Below, in pieces: positions 15,479 to 23,229 of a stretch of 34,313 bases of DNA. Position numbers and translations under genes: made by a program. The stretch is from Clostridia bacterium. GTDB lineage: Bacteria > Bacillota > Clostridia > Christensenellales > DTU072. A model generated the notes under the pieces. That model had not been told where the DNA came from, did no database searches, and was given only the letters and a program-made list of their open reading frames with translations. The stretch spans positions 1 to 34,313 of the forward strand of contig JAFTZC010000021.1 of NCBI GenBank assembly GCA_017461065.1, written 5' to 3'. Numbering within the stretch: position 1 is the stretch's first letter; the number at the start of each line of letters is the position of its first letter.

Positions 15479-15507
15479 ATAATACCAAAACTTTGGCATT
15501 TTGTCAA
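15479..15507 (-). promoter_or_regulatory. Promoter of trpB2 with inverted repeat in spacer
   Basis: On the minus strand TTGACA (15502-15507) is followed after 17 bases by TATTAT (15479-15484). CCAAAACTTTGG (15485-15496), with CCAAA/TTTGG arms, abuts the -10 and could be an operator. Confidence 0.8.
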
Positions 15508-15537
15508 TTAGGTGCACTATATAAATAAAATTAGTTA

Positions 15538-15566
15538 TTGAAATGTAATTATCTTTGTAGTATAAT
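15538..15566 (+). promoter_or_regulatory. Promoter of the AGE gene, predicting a leaderless mRNA
   Basis: TTGAAA at 15538-15543 and TATAAT at 15561-15566 are 17 bases apart. The expected start point, about seven bases after the -10, coincides with the ATG at 15574. Confidence 0.8.
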
Positions 15567-15573
15567 AGCCCTA

Positions 15574-16755
15574 ATGGAAAAGAAAGACTATTTACAATTA
15601 TTTGAAAGAGAGTTGTTTGAAAGTTGTATTCCTTTCTGGCTCAAAAACGGATTTGATACCGTAAACGGCGGTATGTACACGAGCCTTGATAGGGAAGGAA
15701 GAATCTATTCGACGGATAAGAGCGTATGGATGCAAGGTAGAGCAGGCTATATGTTTTCGCGTATGGCAAACGCTTTTGGTATGCAAGAGTTGCTACCGGT
15801 TGCAAAGTCTTGCATTGATTTTCTAAACGCACACTGCATAGATAGCGATGGCAGAATGTATTTTACCGTTACAGCCGACGGCAAACCCCTTCGCAAGAGA
15901 AGATATATGTTCTCCGAGACCTTCTACATTATTGCTTGCGCCGAGTATTACAAGGCAACGGGCGATAAAGAATGTCTTTTAAACGCAAGGAAGTACTACG
16001 ATTTTTGCTTGTCGATGTATCGCGACCCCGAAAGTGACCCCTATAAAATCACTCCCAAGAGCGTACCCGGCACTCGTGATATGAAGGCACTCAACCTTCC
16101 TATGATACTCCTAAACGTAACTTGCGTTCTAAGAGATTGCGACAAGGAGCAAAAGGCTTACTATGACAAGGTTGCAAGCGAGCTCGTTTGCGATATCAAG
16201 AAGTTTAACTTAAGCGGCACGGGCTTTATGCTCGAAGGTCTTGGCGTAAACGGCGAGTACTTTAAGGAAAGCGCAGGGGCAAGAGTGGTTAACCCCGGTC
16301 ACTCCATAGAGCTTAGCTGGTTCTTGCTTGACCAAGCTATCTACGAAGGCGACGACGAGCTAAAGGCGTTTGCACAGAACGTATTCGACACCGCATTTGA
16401 CTTTGGCTGGGACGAGTGTTACGGCGGCATACTTTACTTCAAGGATTTGGAAGGCTACCCCGTTGAAGCATACGAGCACGATATGAAGCTATGGTGGCCA
16501 CACAATGAAGCCATCATCGCATCGTTGAAGCTCTACAAGGAAACGAACAACGATAAGTACTTCCAAGTGTTCGAGCGTGTAGTGGACTATGCATTCAAAC
16601 ACTTTAGTGATTTCAAGTACGGCGAGTGGTACGGCTATCTCCGTCGCGACGGACTACCCACCGAGCCACCTTGCAAGGGCCACACCTATAAAGGACCTTT
16701 CCACGTGCTAAGAATGCTCACTATCGTAATTGAGCTACTAAAGGAAATGGTATAA
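15574..16755 (+). CDS. AGE-family N-acylglucosamine 2-epimerase / aldose-ketose isomerase
   Basis: The protein has 393 residues and an (alpha/alpha)6 barrel of the AGE superfamily. Family marks are NGFDTVNGGMYTSLDREG at the start, KSVWMQGRAGYMFSRM, and the histidines H243 (NPGHSIELSW), H310 (WWPHNEA) and H377 (GPFHVLR), which carry the epimerase/isomerase chemistry. Members interconvert N-acetylglucosamine and N-acetylmannosamine, epimerise cellobiose, or isomerise mannose and fructose; sequence alone does not decide here. No ribosome site precedes ATG 15574, and the promoter -10 ends only seven bases upstream. It is the first gene of a three-gene operon. Confidence 0.9.
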   Translation: MEKKDYLQLFERELFESCIPFWLKNGFDTVNGGMYTSLDREGRIYSTDKSVWMQGRAGYMFSRMANAFGMQELLPVAKSCIDFLNAHCIDSDGRMYFTVTADGKPLRKRRYMFSETFYIIACAEYYKATGDKECLLNARKYYDFCLSMYRDPESDPYKITPKSVPGTRDMKALNLPMILLNVTCVLRDCDKEQKAYYDKVASELVCDIKKFNLSGTGFMLEGLGVNGEYFKESAGARVVNPGHSIELSWFLLDQAIYEGDDELKAFAQNVFDTAFDFGWDECYGGILYFKDLEGYPVEAYEHDMKLWWPHNEAIIASLKLYKETNNDKYFQVFERVVDYAFKHFSDFKYGEWYGYLRRDGLPTEPPCKGHTYKGPFHVLRMLTIVIELLKEMV

Positions 16756-17171
16756 TGGAATATCTAAAGAGTAAGGGAAAAATCGTTCTAAAACTACAAA
16801 AGGGGGAAGAAGTAATTTCTTCCCTTTCGCTCTTAATTGGAGAGCTTGATATAAAGTGCGCAAGCGTATCCGGTATAGGTGCAACCGACAATATCGTCGT
16901 AGGCGTATTCAATCCCAAAACCAAGGTTTACACCAAAAACAGAGTGCTCGAAGATATGGAGATATTGTCACTTTCGGGCAACTTGACGCGCAAAGACGGC
17001 GCCCCGTACGTTCACGTTCACGGTGCGTTCGCTTCGCTTGAAAAAGTTTACGGCGGACATATTAACGAGTGTTATATAAGCGCCACAGCAGAGATAATCA
17101 TTGACGTAATAGACTCTGTTGTAGAAAGAGAATTTGATGAGGAGATAGGCTTAAACCTACTAAAGTTATGA
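16755..17171 (+). CDS. PPC/DUF296-domain protein
   Basis: The protein has 138 residues and consists of one PPC (DUF296) domain, the trimeric fold also found in plant AT-hook proteins. The signatures are an LSGNLTRKDG turn followed by PYVHVHGAFA, whose histidines bind metal in bacterial structures. There is no AT-hook. Bacterial members are poorly understood; some bind DNA or serve as metal-binding trimers. Its ATG shares one base with the epimerase stop (TAATG), so it is translationally coupled. Confidence 0.85.
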   Translation: MEYLKSKGKIVLKLQKGEEVISSLSLLIGELDIKCASVSGIGATDNIVVGVFNPKTKVYTKNRVLEDMEILSLSGNLTRKDGAPYVHVHGAFASLEKVYGGHINECYISATAEIIIDVIDSVVEREFDEEIGLNLLKL

Positions 17172-17593
17172 AGATATTCGTATTACTTGGAAATCGTATG
17201 AAAGACGACGGCAGCTTGTCTGATTTGATGAAGCTAAGACTTGAGCTTGCCGTCAAATATTATTTTGAGAATAAGCCCGACTACGTCATAGTTTCGGGCG
17301 GTATTGCAAATCCCGTTGCAGGCGTTGCCGAAGCTGACAAGATGGAGGAGTATCTCTTGGCAAGCGGAGTGCCCACCGAAGTTATTATCAAGGAAGATAA
17401 GTCGCTCACGACCAAACAAAACGCAGAGTTTTCTTGCCCAAAGGCAAAGGAGCTTGGTGCGGATACGTTGGTGTTGTGCACCTCCAAAGAGCATATGAAC
17501 AGATGGTATCTCAATCCTGTTAGGCTATTCAAAAGATATCTCAAAAAGTACGGTGCAGCCGATATAAAATTGGAAACTTATACCAACGACTAA
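17168..17593 (+). CDS. YdcF/DUF218-like protein
   Basis: The protein has 141 residues and resembles the YdcF/SanA/ElyC group, a Rossmann-like fold: VLLGNRMKDDGSLSDLMKLRL, then YVIVSGGIAN, then EADKMEEYLLASGVP with EDKSLTTKQNAEF. It lacks the membrane helices of ElyC or SanA and should be cytoplasmic. YdcF binds S-adenosylmethionine, and other members affect envelope polysaccharides, but no activity is firmly known. It overlaps the PPC gene by four bases (ATGA) and ends the operon. No strong terminator follows; an A-rich stretch leads directly into the next promoter. Confidence 0.83.
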   Translation: MKIFVLLGNRMKDDGSLSDLMKLRLELAVKYYFENKPDYVIVSGGIANPVAGVAEADKMEEYLLASGVPTEVIIKEDKSLTTKQNAEFSCPKAKELGADTLVLCTSKEHMNRWYLNPVRLFKRYLKKYGAADIKLETYTND

Positions 17594-17622
17594 AAAAAAT
17601 CAAAAAAATCACCGATTAGGTC

Positions 17623-17651
17623 TTGAAATATCATATTGTTTATGATAAAAT
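17623..17651 (+). promoter_or_regulatory. Promoter of the 81-residue orphan gene
   Basis: TTGAAA at 17623-17628 and TAAAAT at 17646-17651 are separated by 17 bases, about 29 bases before the start codon at 17680. Confidence 0.75.
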
Positions 17652-17679
17652 AAGCATATATTTGTGTAAGAGGTGTGAT

Positions 17680-17925
17680 ATGGCAAACTACAAAGCTCCA
17701 GAACATAATTCATTAGATGGTCAAGTAATAGAGTACGCTGGTAAAAAGTATCGTCTTTCATCAAGCCAAGCATTCAGTTGCCCTATACAAATGCCCATTC
17801 CAAAGTTCCAACTTAATCCCACTATGAGCTTTACCGCTGACGAAAATGGTGGACTCCAACTCAAGATTAAGCCCAATCCCCAAGCAACCGGCTTCGACTA
17901 TTCAGGCTGGGGCAAAAAGAAATAA
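17680..17925 (+). CDS. Small orphan protein, 81 residues
   Basis: I do not recognise this protein. It is hydrophilic, has no signal peptide or membrane helix, and holds one cysteine. The middle is proline-rich (CPIQMPIPKFQLNP), and the C terminus ends in DYSGWGKKK. ATG 17680 is preceded by AGAGGTG; a TTG 57 bases upstream is part of the -35 box and cannot be the start. Its own promoter, ribosome site and terminator argue that it is a real, independently expressed gene. Confidence 0.7.
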   Translation: MANYKAPEHNSLDGQVIEYAGKKYRLSSSQAFSCPIQMPIPKFQLNPTMSFTADENGGLQLKIKPNPQATGFDYSGWGKKK

Positions 17926-17944
17926 GCAAAAGAAACCAAAACTA

Positions 17945-17971
17945 AGCGAGAGCTATTGCTCTCGCTTTTTT
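17945..17971 (+). terminator. Terminator of the 81-residue gene
   Basis: GCGAGAGC and GCTCTCGC form a perfect 8-base-pair stem with a TATT loop, followed by seven T. Confidence 0.92.
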
Positions 17972-17985
17972 ATCAAATACGTATT

Positions 17986-18009
17986 ATAAAAGCCACCCGT
18001 AAGGTGGCT
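17986..18009 (-). terminator. Terminator of the glnN operon (minus strand)
   Basis: On the minus strand AGCCACC and GGTGGCT (17991-17997 and 18003-18009) form a hairpin followed by TTTTAT. It lies just after the GDPD-family stop codon. Confidence 0.8.
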
Positions 18010-18016
18010 TCAGTTT

Positions 18017-18718
18017 TTAAATTTTTCCGCCGAAGTCGCAGTCGGTGGTGATGTAGTCGACGCCAAGGAACATAAAGTGGCGTACGACGGCAAGGCTGTT
18101 TACGGTCCAAATGTTTACTTCATGACCCATCTTGTGTGCCTTGCGGATAAGGTATCCGGGGCAGAAGATATACATTAAGTCGATGTCGTAGCCCTTCTTT
18201 AGGAAGGCTCTGCCGCTTGCGGGATATCTACCGAGAACTTGCAAACGAATCTTTTTATTGATGGAACGCAAACGCGCCATATTCATATAGTGGAATGAAA
18301 TAAACACTACGTTTTCGATGCCGATGATTTCTTCTACTATCCTAATTAGGTCCTTGAGTTGATTACGGCTGGGGATGCACTTTAGTTCTATGACCGGAAC
18401 CTTGTCACCGCTCTTGCAAATTTGTAGATATTTCTCAAAAGTGCAAATATAGCTTTGACCTTCAATTTTCGCGCTACCAATCTTATTTAGGTTCATTGGG
18501 AGCTTTAGGGCTTCTTCAAGCGTTATTTTGGAAACTGAAACGCCTTCATCAGCAAAAGGATTGTTGTCGTGGCAACATACCCATTTTTGGTCGGACGTAA
18601 ACCACACGTCGGTTTCGATTCCCCAGAAGAAGGAGCTTTCAGCAGCTGCCTTAAAGGACTTTTCACTGTTTTGGTAGTAAACGTTTGATAAACCACGGTG
18701 TGCAATAAATCTGGTCAT
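18017..18718 (-). CDS. Glycerophosphodiester phosphodiesterase family protein
   Basis: The protein has 233 residues and is a single GDPD TIM-barrel domain. Active-site signatures are IAHRGLSN at the N terminus, ETDVWFTSD near 35-43, CHDNNPFA near 49, and VIELKC near 115, which supply the two catalytic histidines and metal-binding acids. These enzymes hydrolyse glycerophosphodiesters to glycerol-3-phosphate and an alcohol. There is no signal peptide. GGAAGG precedes the start on the minus strand. It is the third gene of the glnN unit, 25 bases after the C_GCAxxG_C_C gene. Confidence 0.88.
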   Translation of the reverse strand: MTRFIAHRGLSNVYYQNSEKSFKAAAESSFFWGIETDVWFTSDQKWVCCHDNNPFADEGVSVSKITLEEALKLPMNLNKIGSAKIEGQSYICTFEKYLQICKSGDKVPVIELKCIPSRNQLKDLIRIVEEIIGIENVVFISFHYMNMARLRSINKKIRLQVLGRYPASGRAFLKKGYDIDLMYIFCPGYLIRKAHKMGHEVNIWTVNSLAVVRHFMFLGVDYITTDCDFGGKI

Positions 18719-18743
18719 AGTTATTCCTTCCTTTTTGATAAAG

Positions 18744-19169
18744 TTAGTCTTCGATGTATTTGAGTGTTATCTCGGTTGCGATTTGGACGAGCTCCAAACA
18801 AGGGCGCTTTGCATAGTATGCATCCGTTCTTTTGCTTGGTACGGGAGAGGTGTCGTTTGCGTCGGCTTTGATAAGGTCGCGGCAAATATAGGAGCCGCAA
18901 GCTTGCTCAAAGTCTTCGATAGCCTTTCTGCCAAGGGCATACATTTCTACTTTATCCATACCCTTGTTTTTTAGACCTATAATCATAAGCATTCCGCTGA
19001 CTGCGCCGCAAACTTCTCTTAGTCTACAAAAGCCACCGCCGAATGGGTTTGCGATTGCTTGCATATCTTCTTCCGTTGCACTGACTTTGTCAGCAAGTGC
19101 CATAGCTACCGACTGAGCGCAGTTATATCCTTGCAAGAATAGCTCTTTTGATTTTTGAACGTAATCCAT
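18744..19169 (-). CDS. C_GCAxxG_C_C-family putative redox protein
   Basis: The protein has 141 residues. It matches the C_GCAxxG_C_C family of anaerobes: GYNCAQSV near 14-21, then GGGFCRLREVCGAVSG with conserved cysteines, and a final Cys in the CGSYICRDL region. The family is predicted to be redox-active or metal-binding but has no proven function. It begins 11 bases after the glnN stop, so the two are almost certainly co-transcribed. Confidence 0.85.
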   Translation of the reverse strand: MDYVQKSKELFLQGYNCAQSVAMALADKVSATEEDMQAIANPFGGGFCRLREVCGAVSGMLMIIGLKNKGMDKVEMYALGRKAIEDFEQACGSYICRDLIKADANDTSPVPSKRTDAYYAKRPCLELVQIATEITLKYIED

Positions 19170-19180
19170 AGCGCCGCCCC

Positions 19181-21277
19181 TTATTTGATTGAGTAAAGTA
19201 AATCGGAGTAGGTGGGGAAGGGCCAGTCGTTTTTGTCAACGAGTCCTTCTAACTTGTCGCAAACTTCCCTTAGCGACGTCATATCGCTAAAGACGTATTC
19301 GTGATAGAATCTTGCCTTTTCGAGCGCGTCGTCACCCTTGTTTGCGTTTGAAGTGTGACTTTCGAGTTTATGAATATTTTCATAAAGTTTCTTGGTTAGG
19401 GCGGAAAGTGAATTGATAAGGTCGGTTTCAACGCTTCTATCAAAATTTTCGTCGAGCAACTTTTTGTTGAGTGCCATTTCGACGATTTTCCTTTCGTAAG
19501 CGAGCACGGATGGTAGAATTTGCTTTTTAGCCATTTCGAGCATAGTGAGTGCTTCGATATTAATGGTTTTGGAATAAATCTCAAGGAGAATTTCCATACG
19601 AGAGTTTATTTCACTTCTTGATAGTACGCCGTGTTTTTCAAGGAGTTTGACGTTCTTTTCGCTTGCAAAGCAAGGTATTGCGTCGACGGTAGAGGCGTGA
19701 TTGGATAGGCCCCTTCTTTCCGCTTCTTCAACCCACTCTTGAGAGTAGGAGTTGCCGTTATAAATAATTCTCTTGTGCTTTTTGTAGCTCTTTGCGATGA
19801 GCTCGGTAAGCGCCTTATGGAAGTCGTCGGCTTTTTCGAGCGTGTCGGCAAATTGTGCAAGAGACTCTGCGACGATTGTGTTTATAATATAGTTGGTGCA
19901 AGCTATGCTGAAGCTTGAGCCGAGCATACGGAACTCGAACTTATTGCCGGTAAAGGCAAGTGGAGAAGTACGATTTCTGTCCGTGGTGTCGCGTGGGAAT
20001 GCAGGCAGCATAGATACGCCGATTTGCATAGTTGACTTTTTCTTGCCCTTATACGTGGCGTTATGTTGAACTGCTTCTAAGATTTCAGTTAGCTCGTCGC
20101 CAAGGAATATCGAGATTATTGCAGGCGGTGCTTCATTTGCGCCAAGACGTAAATCGTTGCCGGCACTTGCAGCACTTAGGCGAAGTAAATCTTGATACTC
20201 GTCTACGCCCTTGATAACGGCGGTTAGGAATAGTAGGAACTGAGCGTTTTCATAGGGAGTTTCGCCCGGTTCTAATAGGTTGATGCCGTTATCGGTTGAA
20301 AGCGACCAGTTGTTGTGCTTACCGCTGCCGTTTACTGCAGCGAATGGCTTTTCGTGGAGAAGGCATAGCATATTGTGCTTTCCTGCAAGGCTCTTCATAA
20401 GCTCCATCGTAATTTGGTTTTGGTCGGTTGCGATATTTACGGTCGTAAACAAAGGAGCAAGCTCGTGTTGAGCGGGTGCTGCTTCGTTATGTTTGGTTTT
20501 AGAAAGTACGCCAAGACGCCATAGCTTGTCGTCAAGGTCCTTCATAAAATTGGATACTCTATGCTTGATAGCGCCAAAGTAGTGGTCTTCCATTTCTTGA
20601 CCCTTTGGTGGCTTTGCGCCAAATAGAGTCCTGCCGGTGTGTACGATATCAAGGCGAGTTTCGCCCACCTTTTTGTCAATCAAAAAGTATTCTTGCTCGG
20701 CACCGACGGTTGCGTTTACTTTGGTTGTTTTGGTATTGCCAAACAATCTCAAGATACGCAAAGATTGCTTGTTTAAGGCTTCCATACTGCGGAGTAATGG
20801 AGTCTTTTTGTCAAGTATCTCGCCACCATAAGAGCAGAAAGCGGTAGGAATACAAAGGCTGCCGTCTTTGATGAAAGCATAGGATGATGGGTCCCACGCG
20901 GTGTATCCGCGAGCTTCAAAGGTTGCGCGTAGTCCGCCGCTTGGGAAGCTGCTTGCGTCGGGTTCGCCCTTGATTAGCGTTTTGCCGTTGAATTTGGTTA
21001 TCACTTCGCCTTGACGATTTAGGTCAAGGAAGCTATCGTGCTTTTCGGCGGTGATGCCCGTCATAGGTTGGAACCAATGGGTATAGTGGGTTGCGCCGTT
21101 TTCAAGCGCCCAATCTTTCATAGCGCTTGCGACTTCGTTTGCGATTTCTATGGTGAGCGGCTTGCCTTCTTCTATCGTAAGGTGTAACGCTTCGTAGGTT
21201 TCGGCGCTAAGTCTTTCCTTCATAACCTTGTCACTGAAGACTTTGGTGCCAAAAATCTCCACTAAATTGGTTGCCAT
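19181..21277 (-). CDS. glnN: Type III glutamine synthetase
   Basis: The protein has 698 residues, the size of GlnN-type glutamine synthetases and far longer than type I (about 470). It makes glutamine from glutamate, ammonia and ATP as a dodecamer. Visible hallmarks include GATHYTHWFQPMTG, FPSGGLRATFEARG, the NATVGAEQEYFLID stretch with metal-binding glutamates, HNEAAPAQHELAP, and the ATP-site GSGKHNNWS. The C terminus carries the usual helical extension. AAGGAG precedes the ATG on the minus strand. It is first in a three-gene operon. No GlnR-like inverted repeat was recognised upstream. Confidence 0.96.
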   Translation of the reverse strand: MATNLVEIFGTKVFSDKVMKERLSAETYEALHLTIEEGKPLTIEIANEVASAMKDWALENGATHYTHWFQPMTGITAEKHDSFLDLNRQGEVITKFNGKTLIKGEPDASSFPSGGLRATFEARGYTAWDPSSYAFIKDGSLCIPTAFCSYGGEILDKKTPLLRSMEALNKQSLRILRLFGNTKTTKVNATVGAEQEYFLIDKKVGETRLDIVHTGRTLFGAKPPKGQEMEDHYFGAIKHRVSNFMKDLDDKLWRLGVLSKTKHNEAAPAQHELAPLFTTVNIATDQNQITMELMKSLAGKHNMLCLLHEKPFAAVNGSGKHNNWSLSTDNGINLLEPGETPYENAQFLLFLTAVIKGVDEYQDLLRLSAASAGNDLRLGANEAPPAIISIFLGDELTEILEAVQHNATYKGKKKSTMQIGVSMLPAFPRDTTDRNRTSPLAFTGNKFEFRMLGSSFSIACTNYIINTIVAESLAQFADTLEKADDFHKALTELIAKSYKKHKRIIYNGNSYSQEWVEEAERRGLSNHASTVDAIPCFASEKNVKLLEKHGVLSRSEINSRMEILLEIYSKTINIEALTMLEMAKKQILPSVLAYERKIVEMALNKKLLDENFDRSVETDLINSLSALTKKLYENIHKLESHTSNANKGDDALEKARFYHEYVFSDMTSLREVCDKLEGLVDKNDWPFPTYSDLLYSIK

Positions 21278-21312
21278 CGGTGTTCTCCTTTATGGATACA
21301 AATAGTGATTTT

Positions 21313-21341
21313 AATATATCATATTAAAAAGCGTTAGTCAA
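21313..21341 (-). promoter_or_regulatory. Promoter of glnN
   Basis: On the minus strand TTGACT (21336-21341) and TATATT (21313-21318) are 17 bases apart, 36 bases ahead of the start codon. Confidence 0.72.
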
Positions 21342-21366
21342 ATAATAGTATAATATTATTAAATTA

Positions 21367-21386
21367 TTTGCGCGCGCAGGCGCAAA
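21367..21386. promoter_or_regulatory. CG-rich inverted repeat between divergent promoters
   Basis: TTTGCGC (21367-21373) and GCGCAAA (21380-21386) are perfect inverted repeats separated by GCGCAG. The element sits five bases upstream of the -35 of the ABC exporter gene and 26 bases upstream of the glnN -35, so it could be an operator for either. Confidence 0.5.
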
Positions 21387-21390
21387 ATGT

Positions 21391-21419
21391 TTGGCACTTT
21401 TTAAGGCAAGTGGTATAAT
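21391..21419 (+). promoter_or_regulatory. Promoter of the ABC exporter, predicting a near-leaderless mRNA
   Basis: TTGGCA at 21391-21396 and TATAAT at 21414-21419 are 17 bases apart. The expected start point is within about three bases of the ATG at 21429. Confidence 0.78.
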
Positions 21420-21428
21420 TTAGGTATT

Positions 21429-23153
21429 ATGAAAGTACTGATTAGAATTGGTAAAGAAGCAAAAAAATATATGAAGTATTATATCGTCGGCATTGTCGCG
21501 GTAATTATTACTTCTGCGGTAAACCTAACTGCGCCTAAACTCCTTTCGGCAATGACGGGTATCGTGTCAAGTGGCGTTACGGAAGAAGGTTTAAATAGGA
21601 TACTCGTGCTTGCAGTATCGATTTTAGGTTTGTATGCTACTAAGTTGGTTACGAGATTTTTGTCAACCTACTTGTTGCATATTGCCGCTTGGCGTCTTGT
21701 AAACAATATGAGAGTTAAGGTTTACGACCATATCCAGTCGTCGTCTATGAGCTACTTTAGCGATAAACAGACGGGCGACCTTCTTTCGCGTGTCGTAAAC
21801 GATACCGCCAACTTCGAATTGCTTTACGCTCACGTTATCCCCGAGACCATCACCAACGTTATGACGTTTATCGGCGTATTGGTTATGCTTCTTACGATAA
21901 ATTGGCGCCTTGCCCTTCTTGCACTTTTGATAGTGCCTTTCGTTGCGGCAGCAGTAATGTACTATAGCAAAAAGGTACGCCCTAATTTCCGCAAAGCCCA
22001 AAAGGTTACGGGCGAGATTTCAGCCGAGATGCAAGATAACTTCTCCGGCATACACGAAATCCAAGCCTTTGGACAAGAGGAGCACGAGCACGACGACGTC
22101 AAGAGAGCAACCGATAAGCACAGCGTTGCAATCATTAACGCACTAAAGATATCGGGATTCTTCCATCCGCTAATCGAGTTTGGCTCGTCACTTGCAACCG
22201 TTATGGTCGTTGGCGTTGGCGGCTACCTTGCTTACAAAAACTCCATTGACGTAGAGTCGGTGGTTGCATTCTTGCTTTATCTTTCCCTTTTGTTTGCTCC
22301 CGTCGAAGGTCTTGGAAGACTTGCCGAAAGCGCACAAACGTCGCTTGCCTCGGGTGAAAGAATACTTGAAATATTGGATACTCCCATCGAAATCAAAGAT
22401 AGCGAAAACGCCGTTGATATCGGTAGGGTTAAGGGAGATATCGAATTTAAAAACGTATCCTTCGGTTACCTTGATGACGTCCCCGTGCTAAAGGACGTAT
22501 CGTTTACTTGCAAGGCAGGACAAACGATTGCACTCGTTGGCGCAACGGGTGCAGGTAAGACGACCATTACCCAGCTTATACCAAGATTTTACGAGCCCGA
22601 TAGCGGCGAAATCTTGATTGACGGACATAATATAAAGGACCTAACGCTCAAGTGTCTTAGGTCGAATATTGCACCCGTTTTACAAGATACCTTCTTGTTT
22701 AACGGCACCGTTGCGGAAAATATCAAGTACGCCAAGCCGTCCGCAAATATGGCGGAGATTGTAGCTTCGGCTACCAAAGCGCAGATAAATGACGAAATAT
22801 TGCAAATGCCTGATGGCTATGAAAGCAAGGTTGGAGAGCGTGGCCTAAAGCTAAGCGGCGGACAAAAGCAAAGGCTTGCTATTGCTCGCGCTATGCTAAG
22901 GGAAGCACCTATTATAATTTTGGACGAAGCAACTGCATCGGTTGACAGCACCACCGAAAAGCAAATACAAAACGCAATCAACAGTTTGTGTGGTAATCAT
23001 ACGGTAATTGCCATTGCGCATAGGCTTTCTACAATTAGGAATGCCGACCAAATTTTGCTTATCGAGGACGGACGTGTGGTTGAGCGCGGCACTCACTACG
23101 AGTTGCTTGCTCTTGGCGGAAAGTACAAAAAGCTGCACGACCAAAACGCATAA
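21429..23153 (+). CDS. ABC exporter half-transporter (MsbA/LmrA-like)
   Basis: The protein has 574 residues: a six-helix exporter domain (about 1-310) fused to an ATPase domain (about 330-574). The ATPase has Walker A GATGAGKTT (about 370), signature LSGGQKQRLAIARAM, Walker B IIILDEATASVD and the switch His in IAHRLST. The membrane part has SYFSDKQTGDLLSRVVNDT, a coupling-helix region typical of type IV exporters. It works as a dimer; the substrate could be lipid, drug or peptide. There is one copy, so a homodimer is likely unless a partner lies elsewhere. No ribosome site precedes the ATG, and the -10 box is nine bases upstream. Confidence 0.95.
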   Translation: MKVLIRIGKEAKKYMKYYIVGIVAVIITSAVNLTAPKLLSAMTGIVSSGVTEEGLNRILVLAVSILGLYATKLVTRFLSTYLLHIAAWRLVNNMRVKVYDHIQSSSMSYFSDKQTGDLLSRVVNDTANFELLYAHVIPETITNVMTFIGVLVMLLTINWRLALLALLIVPFVAAAVMYYSKKVRPNFRKAQKVTGEISAEMQDNFSGIHEIQAFGQEEHEHDDVKRATDKHSVAIINALKISGFFHPLIEFGSSLATVMVVGVGGYLAYKNSIDVESVVAFLLYLSLLFAPVEGLGRLAESAQTSLASGERILEILDTPIEIKDSENAVDIGRVKGDIEFKNVSFGYLDDVPVLKDVSFTCKAGQTIALVGATGAGKTTITQLIPRFYEPDSGEILIDGHNIKDLTLKCLRSNIAPVLQDTFLFNGTVAENIKYAKPSANMAEIVASATKAQINDEILQMPDGYESKVGERGLKLSGGQKQRLAIARAMLREAPIIILDEATASVDSTTEKQIQNAINSLCGNHTVIAIAHRLSTIRNADQILLIEDGRVVERGTHYELLALGGKYKKLHDQNA

Positions 23154-23161
23154 AATTGCTA

Positions 23162-23190
23162 TTGCAATTTGCGCGCGTGTGTGATATTAT
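23162..23190 (+). promoter_or_regulatory. Promoter of the LURP-like/GAPDH/PGK unit
   Basis: TTGCAA (23162-23167) and TATTAT (23185-23190) are 17 bases apart, with a CGCGCG tract in the spacer. AAATTGC/GCAATTT forms a palindrome over the -35. It probably serves the LURP-like gene and, by read-through of a 37-base gap, GAPDH and PGK. Confidence 0.7.
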
Positions 23191-23229
23191 ATAAAATAAT
23201 CAAATTTTACGAATAAAAGGAGATTCACT

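Noticed and set aside
15538..15573. TTG start for the AGE gene
   Set aside because: The TTG is the -35 box of the promoter; AGE homology starts at ATG 15574.
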